Of a stretch of 64,000 nt of DNA, positions 1 through 12,040 are shown one piece after another. The stretch is from Cladochytrium replicatum. Lineage: Eukaryota; Chytridiomycota; Chytridiomycetes; Cladochytriales; Cladochytriaceae. The stretch lies in the NCBI GenBank assembly GCA_025526935.1, contig JAHLKD010000119.1, forward strand, positions 62,001-126,000. Direction: 5' to 3'. The notes beneath the pieces were generated by a model. It saw only the letters and a list, made by a program, of their open reading frames with translations. It was not told the DNA's origin and searched no databases. Position 1 is the stretch's first letter. Each line of letters begins with the position of its first letter. The translations under genes and the position numbers were made by a program.

Positions 1-52
1 ACCTGCGGAATATGCGTGGCCAAACATGGCTGACATTACGATTATGCAAAAG

Positions 53-300
53 GGGCCTCGCAAAGAACTCGTTTGATATCTCTATGGTAACAGCCCCAGA
101 CCAGGCTATTGACAAGCTGGAAGATTTGGAGGCAGACGAATGGCAGTCCCTGCGAGATTGGGCAAACTTTTTTGAATCAAAGTAAGCATGTCGGCGGCTA
201 AAATTGGGCCACGGCGGTGCTGATCTGACTTGCATTGGCTGGCTCTGCTTTGACTAATAGGTATGATCACGTTGGATTCCTCATCGAGAACAAGCAATGA
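53..300 (+). CDS. Dap1/PGRMC-like cytochrome b5-type heme protein (3' end only)
   Basis: This is the C-terminal end of a membrane-associated progesterone receptor (MAPR) family protein. In fungi the family member is Dap1, a heme-binding cytochrome b5-like protein that supports P450 enzymes of sterol synthesis (family knowledge). The reading frame runs from an acceptor after position 52 to 181, then a GT-AG intron 182-260, then 261-300 with TGA. Readable landmarks are GLAKNSFD, then PDQAIDKLEDLE, then the split codon joining ESK to YDHVGFL, all matching the end of the MAPR fold. The 5' exons, with any membrane anchor and the heme-ligand tyrosines, lie outside the window. The first 52 bases look like the tail of an intron. 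The family call is fairly sure; the exact paralogue is not. Confidence 0.8.
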
Positions 301-533
301 GAATTGATTGGCTATTGACCGTCCTTTTTCAATTTTTTGCTAAGCTTTGTTCTCCTGTGTGCTACGTGTAACAACGTCTATCCCAGATGATTGAAATGAA
401 TAGCATTGCTGTTTGTAGCCCCGATCCCCCTTTTCTCTATGTGCCACCCCACCCACCCCATGGCCGTCGTGCCCGAAATCAAAATCAATTGAAATCCCAA
501 CGAACACCACAATTCTGCGCTTGATTCTCACCA

Positions 534-3225
534 ATGGATCAATGGGTGCGGAAACGTGCTGTAGCTCTCTTCGCTTACAACTCGGGCGTTGACATGGACC
601 TGGTCATGGACGAGGGCGACCCTATCCTTGTCACTGGTGTTGAGAACGACGACTGGTGGAACGGCAAGAACATCACCACAAAGAAGTTTGGCTCGTTCCC
701 AAAGACTTTCGTCCGTCTCGTCCCGGATCAGTTCGCGGAGTCCGTCGGAGAATGGGCTGCAACAACATCAAGCCCTACGGACGTCAGGTCTGAAACAAAC
801 CCCTTTGCGAGTGACGGTCCCGCTGCGACCACTCGCTCTATTCCTCTGTCTGGAAGCGAATCTTCTGGAACTAGGTCCATCATGCCCGCACCCGAAACTG
901 AGACCCGAACTGTTACGGAGAGGATCAACCCTGATGGGTCTCGTTCCATCGTGACGACAATCACGAAGAAGATTCTGACGACTGTTGCGAAGCCGAATCC
1001 ACCTTCAGTGCAAATTCCTACGCCGGCCGCGACTCCGCCAAAGGTCACAACAACTACTGCTGTTCCAACAACTACTGCTGTTCCAACAACGCAAAAGGTT
1101 CTCACAACTAACCCCCTCGGCGTGAGACCTCCGATGCCTCCCAGGCCTGTGGGGCATGGCACAGCGTCAAGCTGGGCTCCCACAGTTGACGATGTGATTA
1201 CTCGATTAGAGTGCGCAGAAAGAACCCCGACATGAAAGCAATTGGATTTTAATAAGTGTTTGTTGCAGGTCTATCAAAACGGTTCGAGCTCACGGAAAAG
1301 ACAAACTTGTGTGGACTCCGGACCAGTTTGTAGCCATTGATTTGTACTGCAAGAATTCGCCTGCCGCTGTCGACAAAGACATGGACAAACTGGTGAATTA
1401 CTTGTCAGCCTTCCCTGGGGAGAAAACCCAACTGAACAAACTTCGGTTAGTACCAAACTTCGTTTTTGATCTCATGGATATCGAAAGCTAATCCCACAAC
1501 AGCGCTGTTTACACATGGGTCTGTTCGCACATCCAGTACGATGTTGCCGGATACCTTTCTGGGAAGTATGGCGGTGATGATCCGCTGAAGACTGGAACGG
1601 CCGTGTGCGCTGGATACTCGAAACTGTACCGCGATTTGGCTCACGCTCTTGGCGTCACGGAAGTGATTGTTGTCGAAGGATCAGGACGTGGGGCTGGAAG
1701 GTGAGCCGAGATCAACCCCTTTGGGCGAATTTGCCTGACACGATTTTACCTAATCAGCGCTCCGGGCGATCCTTGCATCGACCCTTACGATCACGCTTGG
1801 AACGCAGTTCTTCTGGAGAATGGTGAACATCGCTTCATCGAGAGTACTTGGGGAGCTGGAAACACCAATCTCGCCAGTAAGGCCTTGCTCTTGGTACAGT
1901 GCAAAGTCAACTGATCGAATCGTTGCAATATAGCCCGACAGTTTACCTACAACTTTGTCAACCAGTGGTTCCTGGTAAGCTGGCGGCTGTTCACGTCAAT
2001 CGTCTCATTCTAAGGGGCATTGCAGATGAAGCCGAAGGATTTTATTTACACTCATTTCCCGGAGAGCCCTCAATACCAGTACCTTGAGAGTCAGATCTCG
2101 GTCGACGAGTACCTTTCCCTTCCTTATATGCCCGATGCGTCCGCGTTCGACATTCACTACAAGATGATTGCTCCCCGTGGGGACTCAATGCTCTCTGTAC
2201 TCGATGCAGATCCCAAAACCAACGAGGTGTTTGTGGAGATCTCAGTACCGATCCACACAATTGACGTGGACGGCTTCGATGTCAGTGCATCGATGTTCAT
2301 GCCTTGCCAGGTGCTTCCTCCAAATCGTCCAACCGTACGCCTAACGTGTAAATACTCATCAAACCTCAGCTTTAATCGGTTTTCTTGTCTTAGAACCCCC
2401 ACAAACCTCTCGTGTGGAGTCAGAGCGTAAGCTGGAAGAACCGTGTCAACATCCTCGACCGCGGACACAAGCACCCCATGTTTGAATTCGTCCATCCGAG
2501 CCCCTGCAATCGGTTCTACATCTGGAGATTCGTCGCGATCGCGCCGCCCGGTGCCGAAGCCGGGTTCGTGGTGGTGTATCTCAGCCACGTCGAGAAGATG
2601 CGAAAGTACGGTGTCAAGAAGGGCGATGGAAGTTTTCACTACGACCCGAACGATCCGCGTTGCAACCACCCGGGAGTCAAGGCCGAGGACGTGCACAGAA
2701 CGCTGGCGTATTTCAGGGTCGAATGTGCACCCGGTGCAGTGCCGGTCGCTCACAGCAAGATGGTCCAGATGTACGTTCATCCAGAAATACAAATGCGTCC
2801 GATAATCTCATTTCCTTGTTTGTGATAGGTTCAACGGTACCAAACTCCCCGCGGGGATTTCGCGCATGGTTCTCTGCGAGCCCATCGTGGCGACGATCAA
2901 CGCGGACGAAGACGTGCACTTCAAAGTCGGCGCGTTATTCAGCGACACCCCGGGCCTGCCAAGCGACAGTCTTCCCCTTGGGCCGACAGGGCTCCCCAAA
3001 GCCGACGCGTTCGTGCTATATTACAGTGCTGGAGCGGGTAAACCGCCCGTCATGGCAGTGATGGTGAAGGAGAAGGAGGAGAAGTGGCCTGGTGGAGCGA
3101 CGATGGTGTACTATTGCGCGACGACAAAGGTTCCGAAGGGCGTTGGGACGATCAATGCGGCAGCGTTCTTTGCGTCGGGGAATAGCTTCTCGTATCATCC
3201 GTTTGTGACTTACAAGGTTGAATGA
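534..3225 (+). CDS. Cyk3-like protein: SH3 plus transglutaminase-like domain
   Basis: Predicted 764-residue protein in eight exons: 534-1210, 1269-1445, 1503-1700, 1758-1876, 1934-1974, 2026-2334, 2394-2770, 2829-3225; all junctions keep frame. Residues about 5-65 form an SH3 domain (ALFAY, then a WW pair, then SFPKTFV). Residues 66-215 are Ser/Thr/Pro-rich with a short TTTAVP repeat. Then comes a transglutaminase-like (TGc/KY) domain with Cys320 in TAVCAGYS and His363 in YDHAWN. The third triad position reads FIESTWGAG, giving Glu379 where Asp is usual. A C-terminal beta-rich region with a KY-type repeat follows. This order matches fungal Cyk3, which acts at the cytokinetic ring in septum formation (family knowledge). 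The ATG at 534 is the first in the SH3 frame. The first donor (GTGCGC at 1211) is weak but frame-consistent. Catalytic activity is uncertain. Confidence 0.85.
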
Positions 3226-4117
3226 GTTGTTCGAATTGGTTTATATGTTGATGCTTTGTAATGTGTTTATTCCTTCCTTGACAAGTTTTCTTGCCTTCCT
3301 TTGTTTTGCATTCACCCCAGCTGTCGATGCTTGATCATTTGTTAGCGGTAAACCATTTTTGGAAAATAGCGCACCAAACAAACAGCAAAACGACCACCGA
3401 CGAGAAATTGCTTGGTCTTTGCTCATGTGACTTTCTCCGAAAACAACAAATTTGTTCCTAATTTGTGTTTCAGATAGTCCGACGCCTTGGGGATCCTCCC
3501 TATTTAAGCGCTGATTGTTTCTCCTCCCACCTTGCCAACTTCTCACGGGTCGCCCTATATGAGGTCACTAACTATCCTAGTCTGAGTTGTTTTTCCTCAC
3601 GCAAGGATTGTTGGTGGTTGCTCATCTATACCATCATCTCCTCATGTACCTGGTTTTCATCATGTTGCTCTCTTGTTTCCCTGCTTCGCTGACTAAGAAC
3701 AGGCGTTCCCCTCATAGGGAAACACTATGTCGCAGGAAACATTTTCCGTAAGTTGTTCAAACATACCACACCGCCCTATCGACACACTTTTTTGGTCGCT
3801 ACCAAACCAATATTCTCGTTTAAGTTTCAATACTGCCAATTGGATATAGAATATGTGAAAAGAGAAAATCTCTGGCAAGTCAGAAAAGTATAGAACACGT
3901 GACTGGAAAATGTTTCCGAATGTATGTGTGCTTCACTGGACAGATATTTTTCGTAATGCCAGATGGTGACATATACGTGGGGCACATCCTCTCTGCACCA
4001 TCTGAAGCTATTCTTCACATTGGCTCTCTATGAAAGACAATTTTGGTTAAAACTATATTAGCGTGGTATATAGGTAAGGTATGATATGATATATATATCA
4101 TCCCTGTACAATAAAAG
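3226..4117. other. Intergenic region, no gene recognised
   Basis: About 890 AT-rich bases between the Cyk3-like gene and a WW-repeat relic. Only short open frames are present and none resembles a known family. A run of alternating AT around 4081-4100 is simple sequence. Confidence 0.5.
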
Positions 4118-4563
4118 ATGTTACCCTTGCAGATCTTCGATTCTATAGTATTACACCTTGGGTTCTCCGCGGCAAGCATTCCTTCTTACACTACTCTTTC
4201 AAAGGCAACATCTGCTGATTCCGCTTCTGCCTTTCGTGGAGCCTCCGTCGATGGACGAATCAAGCGAAAAGGGAAATATCCACTCACTCCACTTGGGAAA
4301 GTCGACCAGATTCGATTGTACATACTCGAACAAAGCCATGGATTCGGCCAGCGAGAACGGGCGTTTGGATGTGCCGGAATGGTGGCGCACAGCGGTGTTC
4401 CCCTGCGTTGGTCATCTCGGGCGATTGATTCAGCAAGCACGAATGGTCATCTTCATATTCTGCGATGGTGGATATCCACTGGACTTGACTTGCAATACAA
4501 GTATTCCTGCCACGCGTTAGCGGGAGCAGAAGCGAACGGCCACTTGAATCTTCTTGAGTCCTG
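4118..4563 (+). pseudogene. WW-repeat (ankyrin-like) family relic, short
   Basis: The ATG at 4118 opens the F-box-like start seen in the intact member at 62973 (LPLQIFDSIVLHLG here, LPNEIIDNILILLG there). Coding similarity then changes frame twice. The frame with MDSASENGRLDVPEWW (about 4220-4390) differs from the one before it, and the frame returns for AIDSASTNGHLHILRWW (about 4415-4470), ending in TGA at 4561-4563. Only about two repeats remain of the many in the intact copy. Two frameshifts and early termination make this a pseudogene. An intron could explain one switch, but the WW switch near 4385 falls inside a repeat with no clear splice pair. Confidence 0.75.
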
Positions 4564-5526
4564 ATATTCGAGCGGGCCGCTATGGTCAATGTAATATTTA
4601 CTTTTTGGGGACAGTAGTTTAGTAATCAAGCCCATACTGCTACATAAGAGTATGCAACACTGATTGAATGGCGTGTATGAGTCTCAGGATCGACTCTACT
4701 CAATCACATTTGAACGGAGTATACCCTACTGTGACCTTGCCGATTCACCACAGCTCAACAATTGGAAGCAAATACAGGTGCAGCAGCCCAAGGCAGCTGT
4801 TTCAGGCTTGTAAGCCTATATTCAAGCCGTTCTGCGTCAGACTTGAATGGATCATTAGGTTCAGGCCGTGAAAGGCTCTAACACAGCAGTAGGGTCATAG
4901 CGAGGCGGCCAACCATCGGTCCAACTGTCTGGAGCAACTGTGGGAAAGTCGTCGCCAGAGTGTGGAGGAGATATGTGTTGATGGTTCGTCAGTATGTGTC
5001 CGGAGCAAAGGGAAGGAACCCTTTATAGAAGCCCAGAGTTCTTCGGAAGAAGGCGTGAGCACTCTACTCTCGGCTCTAGATGGTGTGAACTGTTGAACGA
5101 GTTTCGAACAACGGGAGCCCGATTGCCAACGGCAAAGTCGCCTGAAGGGCTAGCAGAATGATCAAGAAACGCATTCAAGGAGGATTTTTGGGAGGACGAA
5201 ATCTTTTGTTGTTCAATGCTGTCTGTAGAAGAGTGCACACAGCATCAAACTTTTCGAAAAGTTTTAAACCCAGTGCTGGCACATGGAAAGTGGGTAACAC
5301 TGGATGAACACAATGAACGTGCGGGCAAGATATAGATCACTCTCTAGAAGTGCCGGATGATACTGATGATAGACAGTCGTTTTTTGTTTTGTTGTCATTT
5401 CAAATTAAGCATATTCTCGTGCGGCCGATGGTTCAGATGGTTGTTTCCTCGGGATCGCTGATTCCCTACGAGCCTTTCGAAAATAAATAATGTCTAAATA
5501 ACTATTCTAAGAACTATATGGAATCA
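4564..5526. other. Intergenic region, no gene recognised
   Basis: About 960 bases with only short frames on both strands. Nothing could be assigned. It holds the 3' flank of the RUS-family gene on the minus strand. Confidence 0.45.
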
Positions 5527-7143
5527 CTAAGGGTTCTCATGAACCTGAAGGAAGCGCCCCCGCCAAGCGACGTGGCAGCTATCTCTCTCCCAGCCAGTTT
5601 CCCCAAGTTGCTCCCAAATTTGAGGGAAAGTTGTTTCCACGATCTCCTGTGCATCGTTTACAACGACTGACTCCATGCCCGGCCCCATCTTCTCTACCAG
5701 CTCTGCCAAAATGACGCTGTGATAAACGCCCCTTACTTGTTGCATTGGGCTCGAGCCCTCGACAAACCAGAGCACAACTTCTGAGCTCCCAGCTTTTTTC
5801 CCTTCAATCAGCAACGCCCTGTACCCGTCCATTCCTCCAGCACTAACAATCACATCACTCACAACCCTGTTCGTCCCATCTACCACTCGTCGTCCGAGGT
5901 AGTCCGTGACCAAAGGCTCGATATGCAGCGGAGCAACAGCTGATTCTTTCTCGTATTTTGATTTATACTTCATCACAAACTGCTCTTGGGCGCTCACATC
6001 CTCAGGTCCAGCAACGAGAACCAACCCGTCCATCAACGCTTTCCGTGGCCTTGTGCCTCTCGTCCATCGCGATATGATCTGGTCCAGACCGGGCCCCCAC
6101 GCGAGCTCAAGCCTTTGCTGATTCATCGACCTGGTTGCCACTTTCACATTTGCAATGTACGCCGAGCCCAGATTGATCGCACACAGAGGCACAAACACGC
6201 TCCAAAGCGCAAACGATCCCGCCATCCCGGCGCCGCCCATCCCCGTCCCTTCAAGGATCCAACTGATCACGATCCCGCACCCCGTGCCCACAAGCCCCGC
6301 CGCCGTGTTCTGGGCACCTGATTTCCCCGTGATATCGCCGAGATTATCTTCGCGGGCAAAACCCTTGTGCATCGACGCGCGGGTCGCGGACGTCGCGAGG
6401 TACGAGATGTTCTTCATGATGTTGGACGCGGAGGCCATGAGGAGGAAGCAGCCTGGGAAGAGCGGAGTCATCATCTCGGCGATGGTGGCGACTTGGAGCA
6501 TGAGCGCGGCGACGAAGCGGAAGCGCTTTGGGTTGGCGTCGAAACGGTTGGAGACGACGCTGGCGTAGATGACGCCGCCGAGGAGGCCGAAGCCGTCCTT
6601 GATGATCCAATTTGTTGTTGCGGCGAGGGTGATGGATTGGGAAGCGGACATGCCGAGGGCGAGGAGGAGTGATTGCATAGATAGTGTGCCTGTGATAGTG
6701 CCAGTCACGGAGTGGGCAAAGTTGTATAGAGTATAAGGGAGGTAATCTGTTGTAACGGAATGCGGGAATCCTTTAGGGAGGAAAGCCTGGCGAATGCGCT
6801 CACTGAATCCTTCGAAGAGCCGAGCTTGACGGGAGTTTTCCGGTGAGCCATTGGTGGAGATGGTATGAGTTTGCCATGCTCCGGAGATGTTATTATGCAC
6901 AGTCCATCGAGACCGCACGCCGCGAGAGATGCGCTGGCGAATTTCAGGGGGCAATTGATCTGCAGATTGGACGGGGACTTTCGGTTGATCTGGGAGTCGT
7001 TTCGAATGGTCGGGAATCGAGTTCAGCGACCGTTTGGCGTCAATGGAGACGAGCGATAAGCGAGATTGGAAGGGTCCCAACGGCCATTGCTGGCGCAACG
7101 TCGTCCCGCGAGACAGGCGGGGAACAACGAGGGGAGCGGGCAT
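5527..7143 (-). CDS. RUS family protein (DUF647, root UVB sensitive)
   Basis: Single-exon reading frame of 538 codons starting at the ATG at 7143. The open frame extends 18 codons further upstream, but that part has no ATG. The middle carries the RUS/DUF647 signature: LPKGFPHSVTTDYLPYT, then a small-residue-rich, probably membrane-associated stretch around a FGLLGG motif, then RFDANPKRFR and a region ending GTGCGIVISW. The last 170 residues are a soluble alpha/beta tail. RUS proteins are best known in plants, in UV-B response, auxin transport and vitamin B6 homeostasis; the fungal role is unknown (family knowledge). Family membership is confident. Lack of introns contrasts with most neighbours. 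An upstream non-coding exon cannot be excluded. Confidence 0.85.
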   Translation of the reverse strand: MPAPLVVPRLSRGTTLRQQWPLGPFQSRLSLVSIDAKRSLNSIPDHSKRLPDQPKVPVQSADQLPPEIRQRISRGVRSRWTVHNNISGAWQTHTISTNGSPENSRQARLFEGFSERIRQAFLPKGFPHSVTTDYLPYTLYNFAHSVTGTITGTLSMQSLLLALGMSASQSITLAATTNWIIKDGFGLLGGVIYASVVSNRFDANPKRFRFVAALMLQVATIAEMMTPLFPGCFLLMASASNIMKNISYLATSATRASMHKGFAREDNLGDITGKSGAQNTAAGLVGTGCGIVISWILEGTGMGGAGMAGSFALWSVFVPLCAINLGSAYIANVKVATRSMNQQRLELAWGPGLDQIISRWTRGTRPRKALMDGLVLVAGPEDVSAQEQFVMKYKSKYEKESAVAPLHIEPLVTDYLGRRVVDGTNRVVSDVIVSAGGMDGYRALLIEGKKAGSSEVVLWFVEGSSPMQQVRGVYHSVILAELVEKMGPGMESVVVNDAQEIVETTFPQIWEQLGETGWERDSCHVAWRGRFLQVHENP

Positions 7144-7829
7144 CAAAATCGACCGTGTCAAAAAGACGCGATGGAAAATTTGATGAAAAGTAAGCACTGT
7201 GCCACACCTGCAATATCTGGATTTTGCTTTCCGGATGCTTCAGGTGAGTTCATGGTGTTGGTGCGTCGCAGCCATTTCGGTCCATAGACGCTCGGTGCAT
7301 ACGCAGGCAGCCGAGCGGGTTTCTCATCGGTCGTTCTGGACCGATCATGTAGTTGCAAAGATCCTAGAACATCAGAGCTGTTGTCGCTGTTGCTGTAGAC
7401 ACAGATGACTGGTGACTTCTTCCGCTTTCGTGTGCCAACTACGTTGCTATCCAAATCGAGATTCTTTCCCTGAGAAAGACTGAGGCACTGTAAATCAACC
7501 AGTCGAGGATCCATTAGGTGTGTAAGATATAAGACTAAACGATCATACTGTAATACATTTGGGGCATCCAAAGATTCTGCGATAAGAGTGTATGGGAATG
7601 TAATGTGACGACCACATCGCACTTTTGAGGATTTTCCGCACGCGATGAGCCCGCTGTAGCGATGAGGTGTTGAGGTTGTCTTCGATGTGCCATGGCATTC
7701 TCCCTAGCCTCTCATTCCCCCAGCATGTGTGATCTGTGATCCCTTCCATATGTAAAATTTCACACTCTCCCCAGCCATCATCACCGTGACCAACCCTCAC
7801 CGTCCCGGGAAACCGCTCCCAGCAAACGA
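7144..7829. other. Divergent intergenic/promoter region
   Basis: About 690 bases between two divergently transcribed genes (RUS family on minus, coiled-coil protein on plus). A minus-strand frame of 154 codons (7158-7622) crosses most of it but resembles no family and has no repeat or domain pattern. It probably contains both promoters and 5' leaders. No clear TATA box was identified. Confidence 0.4.
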
Positions 7830-9754
7830 ATGCCAAACCCGCAGACGTCGCAGGCTAGACGAGCAAGCAATGTCTCTGCAAATGGTGCCCAGCAGCCAAT
7901 CCGTGCCACTGTTGTCATCACTTCGCGTCCCGGGAGCACTGGGAGCAATGGGAGCTACGATAGTGTTGGGAGCACTCCAACCTCGCCCCCGCAGCGCATT
8001 CGTACTCGTCCGCTAGTCGGCGCACCACCCACGTCTCCACCACTTCAGTCTCGAAGCAGCACTCCAGTCGCTTACATTCGCACTGCGTCGCCCGCACCGA
8101 TGGTGACAAGTCCACAGACTCGACCGGCCCCGCAGATTTTGCATCAGCTTTCCACAAGCCGTCCGTTGACATCACCGACACCTCCCACTTCCGCGCCTCC
8201 GCGATTGAACCGCACGTATGACGATGGGTCCTCTGCGGGAATGATATCGCCCGCACAGTCGCCATCGCGCGCACAGGTTCTACAATCCCAGTCGATCGTA
8301 TACGCACAACAGACCAAGTTCGCATCTCAACAGCAGGTATACCAGGTGGCATCGCCTCCAATGCTGGACCATCCCAACGCGGTCCGTATTCCAAACACAA
8401 CCTCCACCACTCCACAGTTCCCATCGCAAACACCTCCAAGACAGCAACAACAGCGCTATGGACCGCCTGCAACACCGCCGGCGAGCGCTGTCCCAGCGTC
8501 TCCGAGAGGCATCTATGCTGAGCAAAGACCACAGCAACCTCGCCCGCTGAAAATTGTGGCGGACCTTTACGAGCATAAACCCTCAGTTCATGTGTGCCCG
8601 CATTGCGGGATGGCAGAAGATGAATCTGGATCACCTCAAGAGGGTATACCCATGGAGTCACACGCAAACGACCGAGTTCTTCGAAAGGTAAACAACACAA
8701 ACACTCCGAACCCTATTTTTGTGTATTTATAACTTAGTGTGTTCAGATCATGGATCTAGAGATATCAAACACTTCACTTATGGCAGTAAACTCATCACTA
8801 GAAAATACAATCCGGAAGCAAGCGCAGACGATCGAAAGACTAAAATCAAAGATCAGGGGATTGGCAACTTCGCCCGCTGCGGCCAACAGCAACGGGGTAG
8901 ACATTCCAGTATTGAGCAGCTCAGGCAGCCCGATTGAACTGGTTGCGGAGCCATTGTCGGAGTTCGATGCTGCCGACGAATTTTACATGGACGATGATTC
9001 CTCGGCTATTCCTCAAGACTTACCGTCGAACGACACCAATATCGACGAAGACGGGATGTACCAGCGTCTCTGCGACAAGATGCAGCAACTCATTGCGGAA
9101 GCATCTCACGCCGTCCACGCCTCCCCGGCCACCCCGCCGCTCTCCGCGGATATCTTTTCCGAATACGAGCCGCTTCCGCACCCGACCCCTGCAAGCTGGA
9201 TGGACGACGGCGCGACCGCGATGAACACGCCGCTCCACCCCAACTCTGCCTTCCCCGACGAGCCCGTCGCGAAGCTTCAATCCGTCCTGTCGAGCGTTCT
9301 GGACCTCCGTCAGCGCGCGCTCGCTCACGACCGCGTCCTCGCCGGTGTTGTGCACCAGGAGACTCGGGAGGCGAGTGCGCGAGGCGGGAGCGTGAGCGTG
9401 CCGGTTCACATATTTGACCAAATGCTCGAGTTCCTGAACGAGGTGCGGTTGGAGACGGTGCTGGCTGGGAAGGAGCGAGCCGGTTCGCCGTATTTGGATG
9501 AGGAGGAGGGGTGGTCGGATCGGACTGGGGGCAAGCCGGCGCCGGCGAGAGGGGTGGCTGGTGGTGGGAAAGGGAAGACGGATGCGGCGACAAGGCCGGT
9601 GTTTGTGAGAGGAGCGGGAGGGAAGACGATGGGTGTTGGTGGAGGGGCTGGTAGGGGAGGTGGGAAGGGGAAGCCGGTGGTGGATTATGCGTTGCCGAGG
9701 TATCAAAGCCCCGATGATGTGGAGTCGACCTTGAGTTCGGCCGTCAGCCCTTGA
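7830..9754 (+). CDS. Low-complexity protein with CxxC motif and short coiled coil, unknown function
   Basis: Two exons, 7830-8687 and 8747-9754, joined by a 59-base GT-AG intron, giving 621 residues from the ATG at 7830. Residues 1-240 are disordered (Ser, Pro, Thr, Gln rich, with a QQQQ run). A small folded island follows: VCPHCG (possible half zinc site), then ESHANDRVLRK joined over the intron to IMDLEISNTSLMAVNSSLE and a coiled coil with KQAQTIERLKSK. The rest is acidic, then helical (KLQSVLSSVLDLRQRALA), then a Gly/Lys-rich tail. I recall similar DLEISN-type coiled coils in uncharacterised fungal proteins but assign no function. The gene is well supported by its length and clean splice. 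Confidence 0.75.
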
Positions 9755-10962
9755 GATCAAGATTATCGCACCGTCGAAGCAGTATTTCTAATTCATGCAT
9801 CAAGCTCTTTTTTCGTTTTGGCCGCGTTCTTGTTACCATCGCAGTATTTTGTTAATCGGCTTTGAGCAAAACCACAGCATCAAATATCAAAGTTCAAGCC
9901 CAAAAATGGAAAGTAAATGCAAAGTAAATGGCGCAGTATTCAAGGAAATCCTTTAAAAAACAGGTTTTGTCACACAGCCACACAACGCCTCTTCTCTTCG
10001 TCTGTGTCTGTGTGCTGCTGCTACCCCCTAACGTCGCACCGCACAGATCAGAACAGCACTTATACAGAAACTGGAAACTGGCCCTATCGAAGCTCGCGTG
10101 ATTGGTTATCCGGCACGCTCTACGGAGTTGGTTGCTGCGACATGCCCACCGCGGGTCAAATTGTTGGCCAAAAACAACTGTTACAGTTACCACTTAGGTC
10201 GTTGGGCAACTCGAATCAGATATTGGTTGTTGATACTCAACATTACCCAGTGGCAATACATTCGGATAGCAAGCGAAATCCGCTACGTCTTTCAAATTCT
10301 GAAAAGTTTGTGTGTTTAAAAGAGAAAATAGAGAATGCGGAGCCCATTGTTATGGCGCAGCAGAAGATGTGTACATACGATTCAGAGAAAGGGCAGACAG
10401 CGACGTAAATCAATTACCAGCAGAAAGCTTTTCTACTCCATCCTGACAAGGGCATGCTGCAGAACAATGTCGGTGCAGTACCTAATAGTTATCACCGAGG
10501 AAGATCTAGAGCGAGGCGTCTCGATCTCTGAGTGCAGAGTCTGCTCTTCAAGTTTGAAAGTGCTCTATTCCAAAGCGGTCGAGTAATCATGTCGACACAG
10601 CACAAAATCGTGTGAGGATACGGATGATCATAGCTTCCCGGGAGAACTATGCCGTGTTATCTTTCGGACCACTGTCTTCGATAGCAGAACACACATGAAT
10701 AGATTTTTGAATTGAGAGCCTTGTCATTCCCTTTTCGCGAAGTGCTTATTGTTCTCCGCTTAGCCAAAAAAAGGGTTTTCATGAAGATACTAAAACCAGT
10801 AAACAAAAAAATAAAAAAGAATAAAAAAATTTCGGGTCGTGAAATGCAAACTGCGAGTGCACATTACAACATGAAAACGTTTGAGTATTAATGGGCCTGT
10901 TCGCGAGGGGCGTCACCTTTTGTATAAAAAGGCAGGCTCTATACCGCAGGACTCGGACAGTT
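9755..10962. other. Intergenic region, no gene recognised
   Basis: About 1.2 kb. A plus frame of 163 codons at 9917-10408 has no recognisable domain and is rejected as coding. An A-rich segment with GTATAAAAAGG lies at 10921-10931, on the plus strand and facing no plausible plus-strand gene. Confidence 0.45.
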
Positions 10963-11151
10963 TCATTTATGTAGCGGGGCTACGGGAAGTCTTGTGCAGA
11001 AGATGACCGAGCAGATTGCGATAATGGCGATGCCGCCAAAGACCACACTCGCCGACATCAAGACCATCTCCGAGAACAGACAATGGCCCAATGGGGAGAG
11101 CAGCAGGTGGATCAAGAGGAGGTGTGCGAGGGATTTGCATTTTTCAGTCAA
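10963..11151 (-). pseudogene. Truncated paralogue of the YQP-tailed membrane protein
   Basis: A 62-codon minus frame containing a signal-like LLLIHLLLSPLG and a membrane segment FGGIAIIAICSVIF. These match, in order, the signal (LFLIQLLISSV) and transmembrane segment (GIIALLIICSVI) of the gene at 12041-12433. The DNA is also visibly related around the segment encoding ICSVI. The luminal loop has diverged and the charged linker and YQP tail are missing, so this is a truncated copy, either decayed or a tiny gene with unseen exons. Confidence 0.5.
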
Positions 11152-12040
11152 ATATATTTCTCGAGCGAGTTTGAAGTTAAGAATACCGCGACGAAATAAT
11201 ATTGTTTTGTGTGATGTGATCGATGTCTTTATGATCGAAGTACTTGGAAGCCAGTCTGTCGTGATTGCTGTTCTGTATCAGCTCACTGCACCTGAAAAAC
11301 ACAGAAGTAGAAGGCTTACCGCCGGATTTTCAACCCCATTCCACCACAAAAGGTTGGGGCGGGTTGTTTGCCAACACGGGTCGTAGTTCGAATGCAAAGA
11401 CTTTCAGTTCTCTCACAGCCATGCGCATTCCGCGGCACAGCTCAGAAACAGTGCGTTAGACACTGAGATTTTTTCCAATTTTTGGAAACTCACTAGTTGC
11501 AAGATGCTTCGGTGTTGGAGAGCCTTGGCTTTGATGGAGCAAACTGAATGGCCAAACTGACAATGACGATCAATGAGGCAAAGATAGTTGCGAGAGTGGC
11601 ATGTACTCCATTGCGGTGAATTGCAGTTGTTGGTCCAGAGCGAAAAGTTTGGAGTTGGAAAGTTTTCTGAATCTGGTTGATTACAGTATCACACACAGGA
11701 TTGGGGCTCTGAGATCTTTCGTTCTTAAAAACTAAATTTTTTTGTTCACTCCTCACTGACAGGGCACAGGCATGTAACACTTTAAACAACACATGAGGAA
11801 ATAATCCAGCGTTCATGAAAGAAGCAGCTAATAAAACCCAATCGCCAAATGTACATTTAATTCGGCCCTGTTGGAAACGGAATGAGAAGGAATGTATGAT
11901 GGATGATTGTCGAGCCCACAGCTCGTCCAAAAGGGAGGTCGCTGTTAGACATTTATTCCAGCTCGTTATAGAAATAGCCGAAGTCGGTGTCGCAGTTAGC
12001 GAAGTTCGGCACACGTCCCATGGATTTCGGATCTAGGCGA
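11152..12040. other. Intergenic region with one unassigned minus-strand frame
   Basis: About 890 bases. A minus frame of 173 codons (11493-12014) ends with a hydrophobic stretch (LATIFASLIVIVSLAIQF) near its C terminus. It starts 27 bases from the stop of the YQP gene and has no known domain. It could be part of a small tail-anchored protein, but the support is too weak to call a gene. Confidence 0.35.

Noticed and set aside
1021-1100. Short tandem repeat (CAACAACTACTGCTGTTC twice) as a possible satellite
   Set aside because: It lies inside the Thr/Pro/Val-rich linker of the Cyk3-like protein and encodes TTTAVP twice; too short to be a separate repeat feature.
7158-7622. 154-codon minus-strand frame upstream of the RUS gene
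   Set aside because: No ATG-linked splice into the RUS frame and no protein pattern; treated as 5' flank.
9917-10408. 163-codon plus-strand frame
   Set aside because: No ordered domain, no signal or repeat pattern, no splice support; AT-rich intergenic setting.
11493-12014. 173-codon minus-strand frame ending in a hydrophobic stretch
   Set aside because: Starts too close to the YQP gene stop and has no domain; the hydrophobic stretch alone is not enough.
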